NCBI RefSeq assembly: GCF_019008365.1
Contig: NZ_JAHHUL010000010.1
Coordinates: 62,001 to 126,000 of the forward strand
DNA: 64,000 nt
Direction: 5' to 3'
From: Phosphitispora fastidiosa
Lineage (GTDB): Bacteria > Bacillota > Thermincolia > Thermincolales > UBA2595
Position numbers and translations under genes: made by a program
Part shown: positions 1-7,837 of the stretch, piece after piece
Position numbering within the stretch: position 1 is the stretch's first letter
How the letters are laid out: every line of letters starts with the position of its first letter
The notes under the pieces: model-generated
Databases searched by the model: none
Told to the model about the DNA's origin: nothing
What the model saw: only the letters and a program-made list of their open reading frames with translations

Positions 1-1
1 C

Positions 2-490
2 CTGGCGGTAAGTGAGCTTTACTTTACCAGGTTTGCCCTGGACAGTGCGGCATATTTCGCCTTCAGCAAGGCGCCAGCCGACCTGTTGGCCAGGACGGTT
101 TATTCCCTCATCATGGGAGCCCTTGAAGCTGCGGCAGATACATATAAGCTCTTAATTGCACAGGAAAGTGTCCCGGTTGCTTCCATGTTCCCTGATAATC
201 CGCTGGAAAGAACCCCGCCGCTGAGCTATAAGGACCACCTGAGGCTGTTTATGCTGCTGCATTCCGCTGAAGAGGCAAAGCTGGGCCGAATCGACGAACT
301 CGTCAGGGAAAGGTCCGGTATTGATACCGGGGCACTGCCGACCCTGGCTGATGGCTATATAACGGTCTCGGTGAAAATGTGGTTTCTGCCCCTGGCGGGG
401 TTCGGCAATCTGAAGGCAGGGCCGTTTGATACTGAGATCAGGGAGGGCAGGTGTTATATCACCAAAGAGGTTGAGTTTGGATACCAGTAG
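2..490 (+). CDS. DUF5702-like protein, C-terminal part (5' end outside window)
   Basis: The reading frame is open from the left edge to TAG at 488-490, so this is the C-terminal ~162 residues of a larger protein. An internal TTG at 86 is not a credible start because coding continues upstream. Visible traits are a LYFTRFALD-type start, a helical middle and the segment SYKDHLRLFMLLH followed by a basic KLGRIDEL stretch. These resemble DUF5702 proteins, which Firmicutes encode next to TadE-like pseudopilins. The next genes (TadE-like, A24 peptidase, FHA, kinase) fit a Tad/Flp-type locus. A role in the pilus or secretion apparatus at the cell envelope is inferred from context. The stop codon touches a palindromic repeat element. 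The family call is by eye and moderate. Confidence 0.6.
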   Translation: MAVSELYFTRFALDSAAYFAFSKAPADLLARTVYSLIMGALEAAADTYKLLIAQESVPVASMFPDNPLERTPPLSYKDHLRLFMLLHSAEEAKLGRIDELVRERSGIDTGALPTLADGYITVSVKMWFLPLAGFGNLKAGPFDTEIREGRCYITKEVEFGYQ

Positions 491-752
491 GCTTTCGGAA
501 ATGACCGGGAATGGAATATGGTGAGCTGTTGTACTGATTTTCCGCAGCGCCGCCGGAGAATTCTAACCTTGTTCCTGGTGAAGCCACGGACTAAACCGCC
601 AATTCGCCATCCGTGGCTCAGTGGCGGCTCCGCCATCCATGGCTCCGGTCCGTGGCTTCACTTAGCGGAACTGCGGTAACCTTTCTCACGGCGGCACTGC
701 AAGGAAAATCTTATACAACAGCTCACCACATACCACGGTCATTTCCGAAGCC
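490..752 (+). repeat. Nested palindromic repeat element, copy A (core type 1)
   Basis: This fills the 311-bp gap between the DUF5702-like and TadE-like genes. The ends are inverted repeats: GGCTTTCGGAAATGACCG at 490-507 and its complement CGGTCATTTCCGAAGCC at 736-752. Inside are TGGTGAGCTGTTGTAC and its counterpart TACAACAGCTCACCA, then GCAGCGCCGCC against GGCGGCACTGC. The core contains GAAGCCACGGA (580-590) facing TCCGTGGCTTC (649-659), so the whole element can fold into one long interrupted hairpin. The core matches copy E near 16 kb. The first G of the element is the last base of the upstream TAG stop codon. No open reading frame with coding character lies inside. Confidence 0.85.
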
Positions 753-801
753 ACCTGGAGGGAAAACACAAAGAGATTTAAGTGACAGGAGCAGAGAAAA
801 A

Positions 802-1419
802 GTGAAACTGAGAAGATGTTTCGGGGATTCCAGGGGCAGTCTTACTGTGGAAGCAGCCATAATATTCCCGGTGTTTCTGGCTATGATGATGGCAATTATT
901 AATTTCATTAATGTGGTTATGGTTTACGTGGCCATGGACCACGCTGTCAGTGAGACTGTGAAGCAGATTGCCGCACATGCATACCCTCTGAAGGAATTAA
1001 AAACCGACAGCAAAACACTGAATTTAATCACAGGGGAGAAAATGTCCCAGGCTGGAATTGTGGGTGAAATTTTTAACCGGGTCGCAGCCAAGGGGAGCAG
1101 TCTGGCACTTGAAACAGTTATCAAAGAGATTGCCCGGGAACGGATCAAAGAGATATATCCTCTGGGGGAGCTGAGTGACAATGATTTTCAGATCTCCAGG
1201 GTCTCCGTATATAACCCTAATGGTACGGCAGGCAGCAACAGCCGGATCAATAATGTCTCCCTGAATAATGAAGATGTGGCCATTGTGGCGGAATACCGGG
1301 TCAAGCTCCTGGTCCCCTTTTTCAGCAGAATGATTCCCCTTTCCGCGGCAGCGGTTGAGAGGGCCTGGGCTGACGGCCAGATCCTTCCCAGTGACCCAGG
1401 AGAGGCAGGTGTCCTATGA
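802..1419 (+). CDS. TadE-like pseudopilin family protein
   Basis: Encodes about 205 residues. The N-terminus has RGSLTVEAAIIFPVFLAMMM, the typical TadE-like pattern: a Gly-Ser-leader, a Glu near the start of the hydrophobic helix, and one transmembrane segment (about residues 13-40). The rest is a soluble domain ending in a short acidic tail. TadE-type pseudopilins are processed by an A24 peptidase and help assemble Flp/Tad pili at the membrane; that peptidase gene follows with a 4-bp overlap. I chose GTG 802, which has AGGAG at 787-791 ten bases upstream. The longer in-frame start at 613 would run through the repeat element and is rejected. Function is inferred from the motif and neighbours. 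Confidence 0.75.
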   Translation: MKLRRCFGDSRGSLTVEAAIIFPVFLAMMMAIINFINVVMVYVAMDHAVSETVKQIAAHAYPLKELKTDSKTLNLITGEKMSQAGIVGEIFNRVAAKGSSLALETVIKEIARERIKEIYPLGELSDNDFQISRVSVYNPNGTAGSNSRINNVSLNNEDVAIVAEYRVKLLVPFFSRMIPLSAAAVERAWADGQILPSDPGEAGVL

Positions 1420-1946
1420 CCGCCTTGTTCACGGCAAAGACATTGATATTGGCAGTTACCCTGGCAGCAGCGCTGTTTTTTGATATCAGGTACTGCCGGA
1501 TAAAAAACGCTGTTACTTTTCCGGCAGCGGCTGCCGGTATTCTGGTTAATTTTGCGGAGCGCGGCTTCCCGGGAGCACTGCTGGCTGTAAAAGGCTGGGT
1601 TCTTCCGGTATTGGCGCTGTTTATCCTTTACTACATAAATGTTATGGGAGCTGGGGATATCAAGCTCTTTGCCGCTATAGGGGCGATTATGGGCCTTCCC
1701 TTTGTAATGTACTGTTTTCTTTTTTCTGTATATATCGGAGGTGTCATAGCGTGCTGGCTGTTAATCCGCAGGGGACAGTTTCGGGACAGGATGGGGAGGC
1801 TTTATGGTTATGCGAAAGCCGTATTGTTTTCAGGACGGCTGTTCCCCTACTGTGTGAAGGGGGATAATGAGTCGAAGTTTATTTTTACGGCAGCTATTGT
1901 TCCGGGGACTGTTGTTAACTGGGTTTTGGTGTATGTTTGGCTCTAG
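1416..1946 (+). CDS. A24 family prepilin peptidase (TadV/CpaA-like)
   Basis: A 176-residue polytopic membrane protein of the short type-4 prepilin peptidase class. It shows the two catalytic Asp motifs of the family: FFDIRYCRIKN near residue 23 and the GxGD motif in MGAGDIKLFAAIGA near residues 78-91. Hydrophobic helices surround both. Enzymes of this class cleave the leader of pilins and pseudopilins at the cytoplasmic face. The ATG overlaps the TadE-like stop codon (ATGA), so the two are translationally coupled. The last codons and TAG stop (TGG CTC TAG) coincide with the left end of repeat copy B, so the C-terminus may have been set by that insertion. Confidence 0.85.
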   Translation: MTALFTAKTLILAVTLAAALFFDIRYCRIKNAVTFPAAAAGILVNFAERGFPGALLAVKGWVLPVLALFILYYINVMGAGDIKLFAAIGAIMGLPFVMYCFLFSVYIGGVIACWLLIRRGQFRDRMGRLYGYAKAVLFSGRLFPYCVKGDNESKFIFTAAIVPGTVVNWVLVYVWL

Positions 1947-2030
1947 GAAATGACCGGGCATGACATATGGTGAGCTATTGTATCGATTTTCCGCAGCGCT
2001 GCCAGGAAAATCTTGTACAACACCTCACCA
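1939..2030 (+). repeat. Nested palindromic repeat element, copy B (core-less)
   Basis: A short 92-bp version of the family. The left arm is nearly complete: GGCTCTAGGAAATGACCG, then TGGTGAGCTATTGTA and CCGCAGCGCTGCC. It joins directly to a right arm AGGAAAATCTTGTACAAC followed by ACCTCACCA. The internal core of copies A, C, D and E is absent, and the outermost right terminus (CGGTCATTTCC) is also missing. The left end overlaps the last three codons of the prepilin peptidase gene. The right end supplies a TTG with an AGGA upstream (2013) that could be misread as the start of the next gene. Confidence 0.75.
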
Positions 2031-2060
2031 AAACAAAACCCATTTAGCAAGCCCTGGAAC

Positions 2061-3632
2061 ATGAATAGGATGAAACTTGTGAGAGGTTTAACCGAGAGAC
2101 TTATATATTACCGGGAGGTTGATGCGAAAGTGACAGGTGTACTGTGGGAATTTAGGACAGAGTACAGGGTCGATTCAGGGAAAAGTTATCTCGTTCTCAG
2201 CAGGGAGGGGCTGGAAAGCGGAGATATTCTGGGTTTTCAGGTGGAAATGCTGGCTAACAATAAGATTCCCGGTATTGTGCAGATACAGTTAAGGGAAAAG
2301 AATGGCGAGCTGGAAATTTATTATGACCTGACCGGACTGGTAAGCCTGAGAAATCACCTGAAGAGGCAGTGCATCAGTAAGGTTGAATTTATCCGGCTGC
2401 TGGAGGGCATGGTGGCGATTTTATCTGATGGCAGCAGGTACTATCTGGACAACAGCTCTTTTGTGTTCAATGAGGACTTTATTTACCTGAATCCGGTAAC
2501 GAAAGAGGTCTTTCTGATATATATTCCGGCCGGAATTCCGCAGGACACAGGCCAGTCGTTTAAAACGATGGTGGTCAATACCCTGATCTGCAGCGCCAAT
2601 ATAGATACTGCAGATAATTTCGTCCAGAAGCTGCTGAAGCTTTTTGGCAGTGGCGCTTTTAACCCCGGTGAATTTTGCAGGCGTCTGAAAACTATTGATG
2701 TGGATGATTGCAGCATGGCGAATCAGGAAATCGGCGCAGCATGTATAAGCGGTGAGACGGGTTCGACCGGGATTAACGTGCCGCCCGGCTTAGTGAATAC
2801 AGATAAGGCTGCCGCAGCAGGGGTTTCCTGTGAGCTGCAGCCTTTGGATGGCGCTGCTGCGAGAGCAGGGAAAAACACCAGGACAATAGCGCTGGCAGTA
2901 CTGGCTGTGATTGCAGTTACCGGGGCCATATTATCCAATATATATAGCAGCATAGGAGGCTTTGGTGATATTCTGGCTGATACACAGTTGGCCGGATATC
3001 TGCCTGCAGGGGCAATCGCGCTTCTGGCGGCAGGCGGGGCAGTTGTCTGGCTGGTAAGTTCCGGGAAGAGGACGGGAAGGCCGCCGGTAGAGGAACCGGT
3101 CAGCCGTCATGCCGGTCTGCAGAGATTTGTGGCTGAAATCAACGTGCCTGAACCTGAAAAGAAGCCGGATGCCTATAGTGCGCCGGATGCCTATAATGCG
3201 CCGGAACTGTATAGGGAGCCGAATGCAGTAAATGTGCCGAATGCAGTAAATGTGATGGATGCAGTAAATGTGCCGAATGCAGGAGTGGTGTCAGATGAGG
3301 CTATGCTGACAGAAGAAACAGTGCTGCTGGGAGGAGTGGATTATCCGTTTTTGATGGCTGTTAACGGGGATGAGACAATAGTAATCGACAAACCTGAGTT
3401 TATCATAGGAAGAAATGAGAGCGCCTGTGATTATGCTATCAGGGACAGGAGCATCGGAAGGGCCCATGCCAGGATAAAAGCAGTTGATAATGTCTATTAC
3501 ATCCTGGACATGGATTCTAAAAACGGCACCTTAATAAATAATACCAGGATTATGAGCAGCCAGCAGTATGAGTTGAAGCATAATGACCGGGTCGCTTTTG
3601 CGAATGTGGAATATTGTTTTCGGGTTAAGTAG
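2061..3632 (+). CDS. DUF6382-FHA domain protein of the Tad locus
   Basis: About 523 residues. The N-terminal ~170 residues resemble DUF6382, with ELEIYYDLTGLVSLRNHL as the recognisable stretch. Two hydrophobic segments follow near the middle (IALAVLAVIAVTGAIL and GAIALLAAGGAVVWLV), then a low-complexity linker made of 18-bp DNA repeats. The C-terminus is a forkhead-associated domain with FIIGRNESACDYAI, the SIGRAHARI core and DSKNGTLINN. FHA domains bind phosphothreonine, and a Ser/Thr kinase gene lies next downstream, so it is plausibly a phospho-dependent partner at the membrane. The start is uncertain: ATG 2061, ATG 2070 and a TTG at 2013 inside repeat B are all in frame. I prefer ATG 2061 because 2013 lies within mobile-type sequence. 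Confidence 0.8.
   Translation: MNRMKLVRGLTERLIYYREVDAKVTGVLWEFRTEYRVDSGKSYLVLSREGLESGDILGFQVEMLANNKIPGIVQIQLREKNGELEIYYDLTGLVSLRNHLKRQCISKVEFIRLLEGMVAILSDGSRYYLDNSSFVFNEDFIYLNPVTKEVFLIYIPAGIPQDTGQSFKTMVVNTLICSANIDTADNFVQKLLKLFGSGAFNPGEFCRRLKTIDVDDCSMANQEIGAACISGETGSTGINVPPGLVNTDKAAAAGVSCELQPLDGAAARAGKNTRTIALAVLAVIAVTGAILSNIYSSIGGFGDILADTQLAGYLPAGAIALLAAGGAVVWLVSSGKRTGRPPVEEPVSRHAGLQRFVAEINVPEPEKKPDAYSAPDAYNAPELYREPNAVNVPNAVNVMDAVNVPNAGVVSDEAMLTEETVLLGGVDYPFLMAVNGDETIVIDKPEFIIGRNESACDYAIRDRSIGRAHARIKAVDNVYYILDMDSKNGTLINNTRIMSSQQYELKHNDRVAFANVEYCFRVK
3219..3290 (+). repeat. In-frame 18-bp tandem repeat (4 units) in the FHA protein linker
   Basis: Four consecutive 18-bp units. Units 1 and 2 are identical (CCGAATGCAGTAAATGTG), unit 3 begins ATGGATGC and unit 4 ends GGAGTGGTG. 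They encode a PNAVNV-type hexapeptide repeat in the linker before the FHA domain. A preceding PDAY(S/N)A pair suggests an earlier duplication. The unit is a multiple of three, so copy number can change without a frameshift. Confidence 0.85.
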
Positions 3633-3947
3633 GGTTTTGAAATGGCTGGTGAAGAGATGTGGTGAGGCATTGTAACGGTTTTCCGCACCGCTGCCTATGA
3701 GTCTAACCTGCAAATCCCCAGGCAGCAAGGCAGCGTCCCCGAACTCGATGGCTCATTAAGCTGTATTTAATGGATGGCCGCCTCCCGTTTTGGCGAGCCA
3801 AAACTTCCCGGCGGCCTTCGCCATCTTCGGACATGCGGGGACTCTCTGCCTTGCTGCCAGTGTTTTGCAGCCAGACTCATAACGGCAGCAGTGCAAGGAA
3901 AACCTTATACAACACCTCACCACATCTCACGGCCATTTCAAAGGCCC
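3632..3947 (+). repeat. Nested palindromic repeat element, copy C (core type 2)
   Basis: A 316-bp element between the FHA and kinase genes. Its ends are a diverged pair: GGGTTTTGAAATGGC at the left, starting on the G of the TAG stop codon, and GCCATTTCAAAGGCCC at the right. Arms GTGGTGAGGCATTGTA and TTATACAACACCTCACCAC face each other. The core has nested pairs GGCAGCAAGGCAGCG / CTCTGCCTTGCTGCC and GATGGCCGCC / GGCGGCCTTCGCCATC around a GTTTTGGCGAGCCAAAAC hairpin. The core matches copy D (9.2-9.5 kb) and is unrelated to copies A and E. The rest of this gene-free stretch, 3954-4030, is an A/G-rich tract. Confidence 0.85.
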
Positions 3948-3953
3948 ATCTTA

Positions 3954-4030
3954 AGTAAAACAAAAGAGAAAACAAAAGAAAAAAACAAAAGAGAAAATGA
4001 AAAGAGAAAAAAATCCTTGAAGAGAAAATG
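3954..4030 (+). repeat. A/G-rich low-complexity tract (AAAAGAGAAAA type)
   Basis: Directly downstream of repeat copy C the + strand is almost pure A and G with scattered C: AAAACAAAAGAGAAAA-like units recur up to the ribosome-binding site of the kinase gene. A similar but longer tract follows copy D before pheS. I see no promoter or coding sequence in it. A + strand transcript here would be unstructured and purine-rich. Confidence 0.6.
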
Positions 4031-4046
4031 AAGCAGGAGGTGTAGT

Positions 4047-5690
4047 ATGCTTAGTGCCGGGGATGTACTGGAAGGGAAATACCGTATTATCAGGCTGCTG
4101 GGTCAGGGGGGATGGGGCCATGTTTACCTTGCCGAGAACCTTAAGGTGGGCAACCGGTGGGCCGTTAAGGAGATAGAAACAGCCCGGGAATTCCGGGTTA
4201 ATTTCCTGGCTGAGCCGGAGATACTGAAAAAACTGAATCACAGCAGTTTGCCGAGAATTATCGATATTTTCCGCAGCGGGAATTTCCTCTATATAATAGA
4301 AGACTATTTCGAAGGCATCGGCTTGAAGGAGGTAATCGGGACCAGGGAAATGTGCACTGAAGAAAATGCTGTGTACTGGGCAAAACAGTTGTGTGAGATA
4401 TTGATATATCTCCACAGTCTGGAGCCTAACCCGATTATCTACAGGGACATGAAGCCAGGCAATATAATAATTGACAAGGAGAATCAGGTCAGGCTGATTG
4501 ATTTCGGCATCGCCCGGGAATTTAAGCGGGGCGGTGCAAGTGATACCACTTTTATCGGGACCCGGGGGTATGCGGCCCCGGAACAGTTTTCGGTTGACGG
4601 CCAGTCTGATGAGAGGACTGATATCTACGGGCTGGGAGCCACCCTTTATCACGTGGTTACCGGGGTAAATCCCGGGCAGCCGCCGTTTCAGATGGTTCCG
4701 GTACGGCAGGTGAATCCGGCCCTTTCTGAAGGCTTGGAGCGCTTTATTTCCCGCTGTGTGCAGGCAGATCCGGGAAAACGATATCAGGGTGCGGGAGAAG
4801 CGCTGGAGGCATTAGAGGCGCTGGAGTCCATGGAACCCGGCGGCAGGAGCGGCAGTAAACTGAAAACCATAATCGGCACGGTTGCCGGCAGTCTGCTGGG
4901 GAGGGAACGGGCAAGTCTGCTGGGGAGTGAACGGGCAAGTCTGCTGGGGAAGGAACGGGCGAGCCTGCAGGGGGAACAGGTGAGCCTGCAAAGAGAACGG
5001 GTGAGTGGCTGGAGGGAGCGGAGCGGTCCCGGGAGCGGCTTAATCGGGACAGTGGTGATAGCGGTTGGCGGCGCTGCCAGGGGAACCGGCTGTACTCATA
5101 CCGCGCTGGCGGCAGCAGCTTTTCTGGCCCGGAAGGGCTTGCAGACAGCCTTACTGGAGCTGAATGAGAACCCCGTATATCAGACAATTCAGGAGGAATA
5201 TCCGGAAGCAGGGCTGCTGGAGGGGTCGTTCCGGCACAGCGGGGTGGACTTTTACAGTCAGGGCCCGGCGGGCAGCAATGATATGCTGATTAAGGTGATC
5301 AGGGCCGGATACCATTACCTGGTGCTGGACCTGGGAGTGGTCTGCAGGACCGGGGCTAAAGGCATCTTTGAGAAATCGCCGGGATTTGATGAGATGGTCC
5401 GGGCTGACCTGACAATACTGGTGGCCGGGGCTGCCGTCTGGCAGTTGAAGGATCTGGCGCCTTATCTCAGGGAACCGGCTGCCGGGAGCTGGCGTTTTGC
5501 CTTCAGGGCCCCCGAAATGTATCTTTTCCACAAAATAAATAAAGAGCTCCCTCAGACCTGTCTGCCAATACCCTTTGCTCCCGCCCCTTTTAGAATAACC
5601 CCGGAAACAGAAGGATTTTACTGCAAAATGCTGGAACCGGTATTGCCTCCGCTGGAGAACAAGAAAAAGTGGTCTGTTTTCTCCAAATAG
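4047..5690 (+). CDS. Ser/Thr protein kinase fused to a TadZ/ParA-like domain
   Basis: 547 residues. Residues ~10-265 are a Hanks-type kinase: glycine loop LLGQGGWGHVYLAE, Lys in WAVKEIE, catalytic loop IIYRDMKPGNIII (YRD for HRD), IDFGIAR for DFG, and GTRGYAAPEQF. Residues ~282-320 are a repeat-encoded linker (ASLLGxER type). The C-terminal ~200 residues begin VVIAVGGAARGTGCTHTAL, which resembles a TadZ/ParA-type P-loop domain lacking the usual Lys pattern. TadZ-like domains localise Tad machines; this one may serve as a scaffold rather than an active ATPase. With the FHA protein upstream it suggests phospho-signalling for the pilus locus. ATG 4047 has GGAGGTG upstream. The kinase call is firm; the role is inferred. 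Confidence 0.88.
   Translation: MLSAGDVLEGKYRIIRLLGQGGWGHVYLAENLKVGNRWAVKEIETAREFRVNFLAEPEILKKLNHSSLPRIIDIFRSGNFLYIIEDYFEGIGLKEVIGTREMCTEENAVYWAKQLCEILIYLHSLEPNPIIYRDMKPGNIIIDKENQVRLIDFGIAREFKRGGASDTTFIGTRGYAAPEQFSVDGQSDERTDIYGLGATLYHVVTGVNPGQPPFQMVPVRQVNPALSEGLERFISRCVQADPGKRYQGAGEALEALEALESMEPGGRSGSKLKTIIGTVAGSLLGRERASLLGSERASLLGKERASLQGEQVSLQRERVSGWRERSGPGSGLIGTVVIAVGGAARGTGCTHTALAAAAFLARKGLQTALLELNENPVYQTIQEEYPEAGLLEGSFRHSGVDFYSQGPAGSNDMLIKVIRAGYHYLVLDLGVVCRTGAKGIFEKSPGFDEMVRADLTILVAGAAVWQLKDLAPYLREPAAGSWRFAFRAPEMYLFHKINKELPQTCLPIPFAPAPFRITPETEGFYCKMLEPVLPPLENKKKWSVFSK
4890..5003 (+). repeat. In-frame 24/21-bp tandem repeat in the kinase linker
   Basis: Three 24-bp units at 4890-4913, 4914-4937 and 4938-4961 (AGTCTGCTGGGGA, one variable base, then GGAACGGGCA-like), followed by two 21-bp derivatives to 5003. 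They encode SLLGxERA-type octapeptides and then shorter SLQxE-type heptapeptides. All lengths are multiples of three. The repeat sits exactly between the kinase and the ParA-like domain, so it likely changes linker length only. Confidence 0.85.
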
Positions 5691-5715
5691 GGTTTATCAA
5701 AAGCAGAAATGAGGT

Positions 5716-5744
5716 TTGCTAAAAGAATGAAATAGTTCTATAAT
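5716..5744 (+). promoter_or_regulatory. Sigma-A-type promoter of the ktrB operon
   Basis: TTGCTA at 5716-5721 and TATAAT at 5739-5744 with a 17-bp spacer. Initiation would fall near 5751. This makes the earliest in-frame ATG (5753) almost leaderless and supports the later ktrB start at 5798. Confidence 0.75.
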
Positions 5745-5797
5745 GGGAATTAATGATTTTGGAGGAAATGATAGGTTTACGTGGAGGCAGACAGGCA

Positions 5798-7147
5798 ATG
5801 AAAACAAAGATAAAAGGCAGCATATTTAACCGGTTTACCCCGTCACAGATACTGGTAACAGGGTTTGCCGGCTTGATTCTGTTTGGCGCTGTTTTACTGT
5901 CACTGCCGCTGTCCAGCGCTGCCGGGGAGCCGACCAACTTTATTGACGCCTTATTTACCGCTACTTCGGCAGTCTGTGTTACCGGGCTGGTGGTGGTGGA
6001 CACGGGAACATATTATTCCACCTTTGGTCAGATTGTCATTCTTCTGCTTATCCAGATCGGCGGCCTGGGCTTTATGACTATGGGTACCCTGTTTGCCCTG
6101 CTGCTGGGTAAGAGGATCAGTCTCCGGGAACGGCTGGTTATGAAGGAGGCCTATAATAAGATGTCTATAGAAGGGGTTGTCAGGCTGGCCAAGGCTGTTC
6201 TGGCAATTACCTTTTTGATTGAGGGAATTGCCGCCCTGATCCTTGGTTTCCGGTTTGCCGGGGAGTTCGGATTGGCGCGGGGGATGTATTACGGGCTGTT
6301 TCACTCGGTATCGGCTTTCAATAATGCCGGTTTTGACCTTTTAGGGGATTTTAGGAGCCTGACAGGTTTTACCTCAGATATTCCGGTAAACCTGGTAATC
6401 TCGGTTTTGGTTATCCTGGGCGGACTAGGTTTCAGTGTAGCTGTAGACATTTTAAGTAAAAGAAAATGGCGGGCTTTTTCCCTGCATACCAAGATTGTTA
6501 TCAGTACTACTGCGATACTGCTGGCTGCCGGCATGGCCGGGGTTTTTCTGCTTGAGTTCAACAATGCGGCCACCATGAAGGGTCTGCCGCTGCAGGCAAA
6601 GCTTATGGCATCATGGTTCCAGGGGATGACTCCCCGGACTGCGGGTTTTAACACTTTGGATATTGCCGGCTTAAGGAATGCTACCCAGTTTTTAATTATT
6701 ATCTTTATGTTTATCGGGGCATCCCCGGGGTCAACGGGCGGCGGGGTGAAGACCTCTACCTTTGCAGCCCTGGTTATGGCTGTAATTGCGATGGTCAGGG
6801 GCAAGGAGGATGTGGAGATGTTTGGCCGCAGACTGCCCCGGGATATTGTGCAGCGTTCCCTGACAATTATAGCCAGCTCTATTGTTTTTGTTATCCTGAT
6901 CACAATGCTTTTGACGATAACGGAACAGGCCGAATTCCTGGCAGTGCTGTTTGAAGCAACCTCTGCTTTTGGCACTGTCGGGCTTAGTATGGGTCTGACA
7001 GCAAAGCTTACCCTCCTGGGGAAACTGGTCATAATTTTTACCATGTATGCGGGACGGCTGGGTCCGCTGACAATTGCTTTTGCGCTGGCCCAGAGAAGCC
7101 GGAAGGCTCTATATCACTTGGCTGAGGAGAAAATAATGGTGGGGTAA
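5798..7147 (+). CDS. ktrB: KtrB/TrkH family potassium uptake subunit
   Basis: A ~449-residue polytopic membrane protein of the TrkH/KtrB superfamily, the ion-conducting subunit of Na+- or H+-coupled K+ uptake. The four pore loops are visible with their conserved glycines: SAVCVTGL, SAFNNAGF, TPRTAGF and SAFGTVGLS. GASPGSTGGGVKTSTF before the last pore repeat is also typical. I chose ATG 5798 (MKTKIKGS), with GGAGG ten bases upstream; ATGs at 5753 and 5768 are in frame but lie too close to the predicted transcription start. The regulatory subunit gene follows after 42 bp. Family assignment is firm; the coupling ion cannot be read from the sequence. Confidence 0.92.
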   Translation: MKTKIKGSIFNRFTPSQILVTGFAGLILFGAVLLSLPLSSAAGEPTNFIDALFTATSAVCVTGLVVVDTGTYYSTFGQIVILLLIQIGGLGFMTMGTLFALLLGKRISLRERLVMKEAYNKMSIEGVVRLAKAVLAITFLIEGIAALILGFRFAGEFGLARGMYYGLFHSVSAFNNAGFDLLGDFRSLTGFTSDIPVNLVISVLVILGGLGFSVAVDILSKRKWRAFSLHTKIVISTTAILLAAGMAGVFLLEFNNAATMKGLPLQAKLMASWFQGMTPRTAGFNTLDIAGLRNATQFLIIIFMFIGASPGSTGGGVKTSTFAALVMAVIAMVRGKEDVEMFGRRLPRDIVQRSLTIIASSIVFVILITMLLTITEQAEFLAVLFEATSAFGTVGLSMGLTAKLTLLGKLVIIFTMYAGRLGPLTIAFALAQRSRKALYHLAEEKIMVG

Positions 7148-7189
7148 CCTGCTAACCGGGAACTTATTGTGGACAGGGGGAATATTTTG

Positions 7190-7837
7190 ATGAAACAGTT
7201 TGCTGTGATCGGTTTGGGCCGGTTTGGTACCGGAGTTGCCAAAACACTGCACACAATGGGATATGAGGTGCTGGTCATTGATGATGACGAGGAGAGAATC
7301 CAGGAAGTTATTAATGATGTTACCCATGCCATCCAGGCTGATGCCAAAGATGAAAAGGCCCTGAAGGCCCTGGGCATCAGAAATTTTGATGTGGTTATTG
7401 TGGCCATCGGCCAGGATATGCAGGCAAGCATCCTGGTCACTGTTCTCCTGAAGGAATTGGGGGTTAAGTGTGTAGTCACCAAAGCACAGACAGAACTGCA
7501 CGGCAAAGTGCTGGCCAAGGTAGGGGCTGACAAGGTCGTTTTCCCGGAACGGGATATGGGGGCACGGCTGGCTCATTCCCTGGTTTCCTCAAATGTGCTG
7601 GACCATATCGAGTTGTCTCCCGACCACAGTATTCTTGAGGTTATTGCCCCTGATAACCTTGTCGGCAAAACCCTGAAGGAATCGGCATTGCGGGCCAAGT
7701 ATAAGATAACCATCATGGCCATCAAAAGAGGTGGGGAGATTATCGTATCCCCATCGCCGGATGACCCCATCAGGGAAAATGATATCCTGGTAGCTATCGG
7801 GGACAATGACAACCTGAGGAGGATTGAACGTGAATAG
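7190..7837 (+). CDS. ktrA: KtrA/TrkA-type RCK regulatory protein
   Basis: About 215 residues. The N-terminal RCK domain shows a Rossmann start, FAVIGLGRFGTGVAKTL, with GxGxxG and an acidic VIDDDEE at the end of the second strand for adenosine ribose binding. The C-terminal ~80 residues form an RCK_C domain. Such proteins make octameric rings on the cytoplasmic face of KtrB and gate K+ uptake in response to ATP/ADP and, in some species, c-di-AMP. I chose ATG 7190 (MKQFAVIG) over the in-frame TTG at 7169 because it matches the normal family start. The 3' end overlaps the following methyltransferase gene by 8 bp. Confidence 0.92.
   Translation: MKQFAVIGLGRFGTGVAKTLHTMGYEVLVIDDDEERIQEVINDVTHAIQADAKDEKALKALGIRNFDVVIVAIGQDMQASILVTVLLKELGVKCVVTKAQTELHGKVLAKVGADKVVFPERDMGARLAHSLVSSNVLDHIELSPDHSILEVIAPDNLVGKTLKESALRAKYKITIMAIKRGGEIIVSPSPDDPIRENDILVAIGDNDNLRRIERE

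Noticed and set aside
613-801. N-terminal extension of the TadE-like gene
   Set aside because: The extension lies within repeat copy A. GTG 802 has a proper ribosome-binding site and gives the normal family start.
2013-2060. TTG 2013 as the start of the FHA protein
   Set aside because: It has an AGGA upstream, but both lie in the conserved right arm of repeat B, which occurs in the other copies without a gene start. It cannot be excluded entirely.
3951-4652. 233-codon - strand frame opposite the kinase start
   Set aside because: It is antisense to the well-supported kinase domain and has no ribosome-binding site or recognisable motif.
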